The translations under genes and the position numbers were made by a program. From positions 1-45,826 of the forward strand of contig VXMD01000009.1 of assembly GCA_009841255.1 (NCBI GenBank): DNA of 45,826 nt, in the 5' to 3' direction. The notes under the pieces are model-generated. The model saw only the letters and a program-made list of their open reading frames with translations. It was not told where the DNA came from and did not search any database. This DNA comes from Candidatus Poribacteria bacterium (GTDB lineage Bacteria; Poribacteria; WGA-4E; WGA-3G). Shown here piece after piece: positions 41,647 to 45,826 of the stretch; the stretch's first letter is position 1; the number at the start of each line of letters is the position of its first letter.

Positions 41647-42282
41647 CTAAATTCGGTTTCCAGCCCACAGCGCGCCGCGGCGGATAACCGTCTGAAAACT
41701 CGGATTCTCAAGCACTGCCATATCGTGTCCGAGCGCGAAGTAGAATACCCGACCCGCGCCATACGTATGGTGAAACGCCATGACATGCGTCTCATCTTTG
41801 GTCTCGTCATAGGCGTGCATCAGATGGCGTGATGCCTCGGGATTGTGCTTTAGATAATAGAGTTCATCCGTTACCTTAAAATCGGTTAATCCTTCAGTAA
41901 TCGGATGCTCGGTATCGCTCACATTAACAGTGAAGTCCATGTAGGGACTGTGTCCATCGAAGAACCCGTTGAGCATACCGTGGTAGCCTTCAGCCTCCCT
42001 GAACGAAGCAGCTGCGGTGTGCAGTCCAAAAAACCCACCGCCTGTTCGGATATGGGTGAGTAGACCGGTTTCTTGTGCTGCGGTGAGTTCCCCGACATCG
42101 GTATAGAAGAGCACAGTGTCGTATTTGTCAAGACCATTGCCAAGTACACCGTAGTCTTGCGAGAAATCGGCTTCAATATCGTCGGTGTCGTTGAGCATCG
42201 TCGTCAAGAATTGTCCGTTCCCGGCATGATCGTGGTAAATCCCTTCCGTCCCGACAAATATTAGCAGTTTAAGCGTTTCCAT
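41647..42282 (-). CDS. ThuA-like (trehalose-utilisation family) protein
   Basis: 211 residues of the class I glutamine-amidotransferase-like fold: LKLLIFVGTEGIYHDHAG, DKYDTVLFYTDVGELTAAQETGLLTHIRTGGGFFGLHTAAASF, TEHPITEGLTDF, then ETHVMAFHHTYGAGRVFYFALGHD. ThuA is linked with trehalose and related disaccharide use; related proteins are frequent beside Gfo/Idh/MocA genes, as here. Biochemical activity is not settled for this family. Its start follows directly on repeat L4, whose AAGGAAA serves as ribosome-binding site. The RAYT gene lies downstream on the same strand. Confidence 0.85.
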   Translation of the reverse strand: METLKLLIFVGTEGIYHDHAGNGQFLTTMLNDTDDIEADFSQDYGVLGNGLDKYDTVLFYTDVGELTAAQETGLLTHIRTGGGFFGLHTAAASFREAEGYHGMLNGFFDGHSPYMDFTVNVSDTEHPITEGLTDFKVTDELYYLKHNPEASRHLMHAYDETKDETHVMAFHHTYGAGRVFYFALGHDMAVLENPSFQTVIRRGALWAGNRI

Positions 42283-42398
42283 TTTTTAATGTTTCCTTGC
42301 GGTTCGATTTTTTAATGTTTCCTTGCGGAATAACAACGGGGTTCGTGCTAGCAAGGTTTCTTCTCAAATCCGCGCTCCACTTCGTTACGCGCTACGGG
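42283..42398 (-). repeat. Leader-carrying composite repeat L4 with duplicated leader end
   Basis: On the minus strand it begins CCCGTAGCGCG and has GCGGATTTGAG, as in L1. The gene-proximal end CCGCAAGGAAACATTAAAAA is present twice in tandem (24-base period, 42285-42332), the second directly before the ThuA ATG. Confidence 0.65.
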
Positions 42399-42517
42399 CT
42401 TTTGTTATTTTTTCAACCCGGTAGGGGTGACATGTCTGTAGAGCCTTTCCGTAGACCCGCTCTCCATGCGCAAGCCGCGTGTGGGCTTGCGGGACAATAC
42501 GAGCTTCGTTTTCGATA

Positions 42518-42543
42518 CTACAGATTCTAATCTTTCCTTGCGG
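42518..42543 (-). repeat. Leader repeat fragment L5
   Basis: On the minus strand CCGCAAGGAAAGATTAGAAT is followed by CTGTAG. It has the same core as L2-L4, without a gene after it; the MITE copy 2 starts six bases away. Between L4 and L5 (42399-42517) I see small palindromes (CGCAAGCCGCGTGTGGGCTTGCG) but no gene. Confidence 0.5.
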
Positions 42544-42548
42544 ATTTT

Positions 42549-42672
42549 TATAGTAAAGCCCATAATTACATGAACACTTTTATGGTAGCGTAGACTGTCA
42601 GTCTGCGTGCTAAAGAGGCACAAACTAACAGTTTATGCTACATCAGTCAACTTATTTTTCGACTTTACTATA
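42549..42672. mobile_element. MITE, 124 bp, copy 2
   Basis: Ends TATAGTAAAG and its complement CTTTACTATA. Same length as the copy at 6034-6157, with few differences, most of them near the left end. Inner hairpins GACTGTCAGTC (after GTAG) and AAACTAACAGTTT (before ATGCTAC) are kept. Confidence 0.82.
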
Positions 42673-42684
42673 ATTTTACCGCCG

Positions 42685-43716
42685 CTAATGATTAGGCAAC
42701 ACGAGTACTTTGACAGATCCGTGTTCATCACGTTCGGCTGCGACTGCGAACGCTTGTGCAACGTCGTCTAAGTCGAACCGATGCGTAATCAGTGGATTCG
42801 GGTCGAGTTTGCCAGCGGCGAGTAAGTCGATAGCGACCTGGAACTCCGTCTTCCCACCTCGTCTGCCGTAGCAGAACGACCAGATGACTGTAAGTTCTCG
42901 ACTGCGTGCGAACCGCTCCGAAAAGGTGAGCGGTGTCCGATGTCCGCCTACCATACAGACGCGTCCCCGCTTCGCGGCGATCTCTGTCGCTTGTTCCAGC
43001 GTATTCGCGCTCCCCCCAACCGCCTCAAAGACAACATCCGCCCCTCTGCCGTCGCTCCACTCCATGATAGCCTCGACAGGATCCGTCTTATCTACGTTGA
43101 TAGGCAGGGCTCCGACAGCCTCGTGTGCAATCTGTATGGGACCATCCGGCTTGCCCAGCATGGCGATAGAGGTTGCCCCTGCGATATCGGCTACCTGCGC
43201 GATCGTCAAGCCAACAGGACCGCTCCCGATAATGGCGACACGGTCTCCCGGGGATACCATTGCCCTGTTGACGGCATGGACGGCGACTGCGTAAACTTCT
43301 GCCAACGCACCGCCCTCTGCAGAGACACTATCCGGCAATGTGTATACGTTTGGCGTACGGGCAACCATGAACTCCGCAAAACCACCGCCCCCGTGCCGCA
43401 GGTTCCCACAGATATTGTAGTAGCCATTGAAACATTCGGGACAATTGTTACACGGCGTGATCGGTTCAACTGCTACGCGCGTGCCCTTTTCATATCCCCG
43501 AACATCTCTACCTATGTCGATAATCTCTCCCGTCAATTCATGTCCACCAATGCGTGGCGATTGGGGTTTCTCTGGTTGATGATGATAGCCGTGCAGATCG
43601 CTTCCACAGATCCCTGCCGCTTCTACTTGGACCAACACTTGTCCTTCTTCCGGTGTTGGATCGGGTACTATTTCGACCCTTATGTCTTTTCCACCGTAAA
43701 ATTGCGCCGCTTTCAC
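42685..43716 (-). CDS. Zinc-binding MDR dehydrogenase (threonine/sorbitol-type)
   Basis: 343 residues from the GTG at 43716, which has GGGGAG six bases upstream; the frame runs to a TTG at 43731 but this lies in front of that site. Catalytic zinc: CGSDLHGY and GGHELTGEI; structural zinc: PCNNCPECFNGYYNIC; NAD-binding: VAIIGSGPVGLTIAQVADIAGA. It belongs to the sorbitol/threonine/butanediol dehydrogenase group. Together with the other dehydrogenases in the region it likely oxidises a sugar alcohol or deoxy-sugar intermediate. It is transcribed towards the ThuA-like gene, but 400 bases of repeats lie between them. Confidence 0.9.
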   Translation of the reverse strand: MKAAQFYGGKDIRVEIVPDPTPEEGQVLVQVEAAGICGSDLHGYHHQPEKPQSPRIGGHELTGEIIDIGRDVRGYEKGTRVAVEPITPCNNCPECFNGYYNICGNLRHGGGGFAEFMVARTPNVYTLPDSVSAEGGALAEVYAVAVHAVNRAMVSPGDRVAIIGSGPVGLTIAQVADIAGATSIAMLGKPDGPIQIAHEAVGALPINVDKTDPVEAIMEWSDGRGADVVFEAVGGSANTLEQATEIAAKRGRVCMVGGHRTPLTFSERFARSRELTVIWSFCYGRRGGKTEFQVAIDLLAAGKLDPNPLITHRFDLDDVAQAFAVAAERDEHGSVKVLVLPNH

Positions 43717-43792
43717 AATAGTCTCCCCCAATATTAATAATGTGTCTGGAATATAGCATGAAATCGGAATTGTGTCAATACGAGTTTGAAGA

Positions 43793-43880
43793 ATCAGCCA
43801 TCAGTGATCAACGGTCAGCGGGCTGGGTATGTTGTCTGAATCGCGGATGACATGGATTACACAGATTACGCGGATTTTGG
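43793..43880. repeat. Intergenic repeats: heptad fragment and GGATTACRC-type run
   Basis: Heptad-like units (CAGCCATCAGTGATCAACGGTCAG) are followed by a degenerate tandem run around GGATTACACAGATTACGCGG. The whole 388-base gap (43717-44104) between the divergent dehydrogenase and Gfo/Idh/MocA genes holds only these repeats, one REP-like hairpin and a promoter. Confidence 0.4.
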
Positions 43881-43950
43881 AGTTTTTGTGTGCTCTGTCA
43901 ACTTTGAAGGTCAGGGAAGGTTCAGAAGCGTGCGATTTATCACACAAAAT

Positions 43951-43969
43951 GCGCAATGAATTGCGCTAC
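43951..43969 (-). repeat. REP-like hairpin with GTAG foot
   Basis: Stem GCGCAAT/ATTGCGC, loop GA, followed by TACTAC. On the minus strand GTAG directly precedes CGCAAT. Confidence 0.5.
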
Positions 43970-44042
43970 TACAAACCAAAAACTGAACAAAAGGATAAAC
44001 ATGGATTTCGCCTTTTCTGTAAAAACAGGAATAGAATTTCGC

Positions 44043-44072
44043 TTGACTTCTGAATCATAGATGGGTTAAAAT
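44043..44072 (+). promoter_or_regulatory. Sigma-70 promoter of the third Gfo/Idh/MocA gene
   Basis: TTGACT, 18 bases, TAAAAT, about 30 bases before the start codon. Confidence 0.65.
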
Positions 44073-44104
44073 CAAGAAGACATAATACAGATGAGGAGAT
44101 GGAA

Positions 44105-45163
44105 ATGAGAACAATTAAATTAGGTTTGATTGGGGCAGGTGGTATCTCGGGAGCACACTGTCGAACGCTTGCTGAGATTGAAGGTGCTGAGATTATCGCT
44201 GCTGCCGACCTTGTCCCGGCAAACCTGGAACGCGCGCAAGAACAGTGGGGCATTAAGCGTACGTTCACTGATTACAACGAAATGCTCAAAATGGATGAGA
44301 TTGAGGCGGTTTACGTCTGTACTCCAACCGGTGTGCATGCGGCACCTACCGTCGCGGCGCTGAACGCTGGTAAACATGTTTTCTGCGAAAAGCCGATGGA
44401 AGCGACGTTGGACGCTGCTGCTTCAATGTGGCGTGCGGCAAAAGAAAACGATAAAATCCTCATGGTCGGTTTGAAACTCCGATATTCACCAGAGGTCGTC
44501 AAAGCGAAAGAGATTGCTGACGCTGGTACCCTTGGCGATATCTATTACGTCGAAACGGTTGCAGATCGCCGACGTGGGAATCCAGGTGGCAGTTTTATTC
44601 GCAAGGCGACCGCCGGTTTAGGCGCGTCTGCGGACATCGGTGTTTACGCGCTGGATACGGCTCTCTATCTGATGGGACATCCCAAGCCTGTAGCGGTCTC
44701 TGGTATTACCTCTAACTACCTGAGCTTACATAACACATGGAATCCTGCGCTCCGTGAAACCGAAGTTGAAGATTTCGGTGTCGGCTGGGTGGTTTTCGAG
44801 AACGGTGCGCGCATGGTCTTCAAAACGTGTTGGTGCATGAACATGGATTCACTCGGTGGGACGATTTTTCTCGGAAAAAAAGCGGGGCTACGTCTCGGTA
44901 TTGGCGAAGTCCGCGGACCGCAGGACGGTGTCCGCGTTTACGGGGACAAAGATGGTGAAATTTTCGACCAAGAGTTCACCGAATTTGAATCGGTGAGTGT
45001 ATTCCACGAAGAAGATACGGCATTTATCGACGCCGTCCGCGAAGGTAAACCGTCACCGATTGACCCGTACGGTGTGATGCTCACGAATGTTATCATTCAA
45101 GGTGTTATTGATTCCTCGAACGCCGGTGGACGTGAAGTCGCAGTGACAGTGCCGACTTTGTAA
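44105..45163 (+). CDS. Gfo/Idh/MocA-family oxidoreductase
   Basis: 352 residues from the ATG at 44105 (GAGGAG six bases upstream; the in-frame ATG at 44099 touches that site). KLGLIGAGGISGAHCRTLAEI is the NAD(P)-binding start, VCTPTGVHAAPTVAALNAGKHVFCEKPMEATL carries the intact EKP, and GASADIGVYALDTALYLMG gives the conserved D-x-G-x-x-x-x-D motif of the second domain. Substrates of the family are sugars, inositols and amino-sugars. It has its own promoter and ends at a REP-like hairpin, so it is likely monocistronic. Confidence 0.92.
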   Translation: MRTIKLGLIGAGGISGAHCRTLAEIEGAEIIAAADLVPANLERAQEQWGIKRTFTDYNEMLKMDEIEAVYVCTPTGVHAAPTVAALNAGKHVFCEKPMEATLDAAASMWRAAKENDKILMVGLKLRYSPEVVKAKEIADAGTLGDIYYVETVADRRRGNPGGSFIRKATAGLGASADIGVYALDTALYLMGHPKPVAVSGITSNYLSLHNTWNPALRETEVEDFGVGWVVFENGARMVFKTCWCMNMDSLGGTIFLGKKAGLRLGIGEVRGPQDGVRVYGDKDGEIFDQEFTEFESVSVFHEEDTAFIDAVREGKPSPIDPYGVMLTNVIIQGVIDSSNAGGREVAVTVPTL

Positions 45164-45171
45164 TGTTGTAA

Positions 45172-45193
45172 GGCGAGGTCTCCATACCTCGCC
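45172..45193. repeat. REP-like hairpin after the Gfo/Idh/MocA gene
   Basis: Perfect 8-bp stem GGCGAGGT/ACCTCGCC with loop CTCCAT. It shares the stem sequence of the hairpin at 2739. It could help end transcription. Confidence 0.55.
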
Positions 45194-45377
45194 CTTGGTT
45201 TCTGGTGTTTGTTTTACTATCTTTCTTACCCTCGTAGACTCTATATAATATGTACAGAACGCGGTGAAATTGACAAAACCGGTATTCAACCAAGATCCTA
45301 CTTCGGCGCGGATCCGTGTGAGTTTGTCTCTTTCAATATAACACGCGTTGCCGTAGAAAGCGCAGAGGACCTTCAGG

Positions 45378-45826
45378 ATGAAGTTTGTTGAAATTACGGG
45401 TAAAAAATTCAGATTAGGGTCCCGATTCGCGCGTTTATTTGCGTTTTTCATCGATGGAACGCTCTTAGCAAGTATCTTAGCGGTTTTATTCTTTTTTCTC
45501 GAAACAATGAGTTTTCCTTTTCAGATTGGATTGCTCAGCGCATTATTGTGGATATTAGGACCGAAAACGAAATTGCCAAGAAGCGTGTTGGTTGTCGCGC
45601 AAGTGCTTTTAGTCTTTCTTTTTGGACCGTTGGGAAATAATCATTCGGATACTTTAGCCTTGAGCGGTATCGCTTTGTGGGCAGTCGGTATGTCTCTCAT
45701 GGACGGTTTCAAAAACGGACAGGGACTCGGCAAGAAACTGCTGTCCTTACAAGTGCTAAGATTGAAAGATGGTGATACCACCCAACGCCTAAAGGCGTGG
45801 GCTTCGGTTTCTTCGCAACTGCGTTC
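45378..45826 (+). CDS. RDD-family membrane protein (3' partial, apparently interrupted)
   Basis: 149 codons are visible. KFRLGSRFARLFAFFIDGTLLASILAVLFFFL is the first helix with the Arg/Asp pair typical of RDD proteins. Three further hydrophobic stretches follow, then LMDGFKNGQGLGKKLLSLQVLRLKDGD, the family's GxSxGKxxxxLxVVxxxG signature. After GDTT the frame enters sequence of the IS200/IS605-type end (45779 on) and reads QRLKAWASVS, which is not RDD-like. The gene is therefore probably interrupted there, though the visible helices are complete. Function of RDD proteins is mostly unknown; some affect ion transport. Confidence 0.75.
   Translation, partial: MKFVEITGKKFRLGSRFARLFAFFIDGTLLASILAVLFFFLETMSFPFQIGLLSALLWILGPKTKLPRSVLVVAQVLLVFLFGPLGNNHSDTLALSGIALWAVGMSLMDGFKNGQGLGKKLLSLQVLRLKDGDTTQRLKAWASVSSQLR
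45779..45826 (-). mobile_element. Possible right end of an IS200/IS605-type (TnpB) element
   Basis: On the minus strand the sequence has the hairpin CCCACGCCTTTAGGCGTTGGG preceded by GAAG, a shape typical of the right end of tnpB-carrying IS200/IS605 elements, where it is also the 3' end of the reRNA/omegaRNA. The frame on that strand reads TQLRRNRSPRL and a stop (TAG, complement of 45789-45791), a plausible TnpB C-terminus. The rest lies outside the window, so this is tentative. Confidence 0.45.

Noticed and set aside
42940-43737. A 265-codon open frame on the plus strand
   Set aside because: Antisense to the zinc dehydrogenase with complete zinc and NAD motifs.

Overview
The window reads as a chromosomal piece of an uncultivated, sponge- or marine-associated bacterium of the Candidatus Poribacteria type. 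I infer this from gene content only: Gfo/Idh/MocA oxidoreductases, zinc alcohol dehydrogenases, phytanoyl-CoA dioxygenase-like enzymes, a ThuA-like protein, a sulfatase, a sulfatase-modifying-factor-like gene, WD40 proteins with dockerins, and many small intergenic repeats. No rRNA is present to confirm the phylum.

Layout. 1-0.8 kb: C-terminal part of a DNA methyltransferase fused to a D-ExK nuclease-like domain. 0.9-5 kb: a small secreted protein, a solitary ABC-type binding lipoprotein, a truncated formylglycine-generating-enzyme-like gene and a frameshifted DMT transporter (two decaying genes side by side). 4.5-9.2 kb (minus strand): an operon of secreted proteins, with one multi-module carboxypeptidase-regulatory-like protein followed by a two-gene module that occurs twice. 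9.2-12.1 kb: tRNA-Glu, tRNA-Lys, purA, rpsI and rplM, the last behind a perfect sigma-70 promoter. 12.2-16.5 kb: ArsA/Get3-like ATPase with a membrane partner, then hslV and hslU. 16.6-22.2 kb: three tandem WD40 proteins with 7, 14 and about 16 repeats, the first two ending in dockerins; the middle one is frameshifted. 22.4-26.1 kb: sppA, a phytanoyl-CoA dioxygenase-like gene and a P-loop/deoxyribosyltransferase-like fusion. 26.2-29.3 kb: an AT-richer island with a GmrSD-type (DUF262/DUF1524) nuclease, a PIN protein, a small antitoxin-like protein and an unknown gene. 29.3-31.4 kb: ATP-grasp ligase and GT4 glycosyltransferase. 31.6-45.2 kb: catabolic region with a polyol/uronate dehydrogenase, three Gfo/Idh/MocA proteins, two zinc dehydrogenases, an MFS permease, a CmcJ-like oxygenase, a sulfatase, a ThuA-like protein and a REP-associated tyrosine transposase (RAYT). 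The window ends in an RDD membrane-protein gene that seems interrupted by the end of an IS200/IS605-type element.

The most unusual content is the non-coding layer. There are about eleven REP-like hairpins, most with a GTAG tetranucleotide at one foot, plus a RAYT gene that could act on them. Two 124-bp copies of a MITE carry the same kind of hairpins inside. A composite repeat of about 95-135 bp carries a ribosome-binding leader right in front of three catabolic genes. A family of inverted heptad-like repeats separates hslV, hslU and their neighbours. In the proteins, the most interesting signal is a short C-terminal tail (consensus about LTTTWxxLKxR) shared by secreted proteins whose other domains differ, which may be a sorting or anchoring signal.
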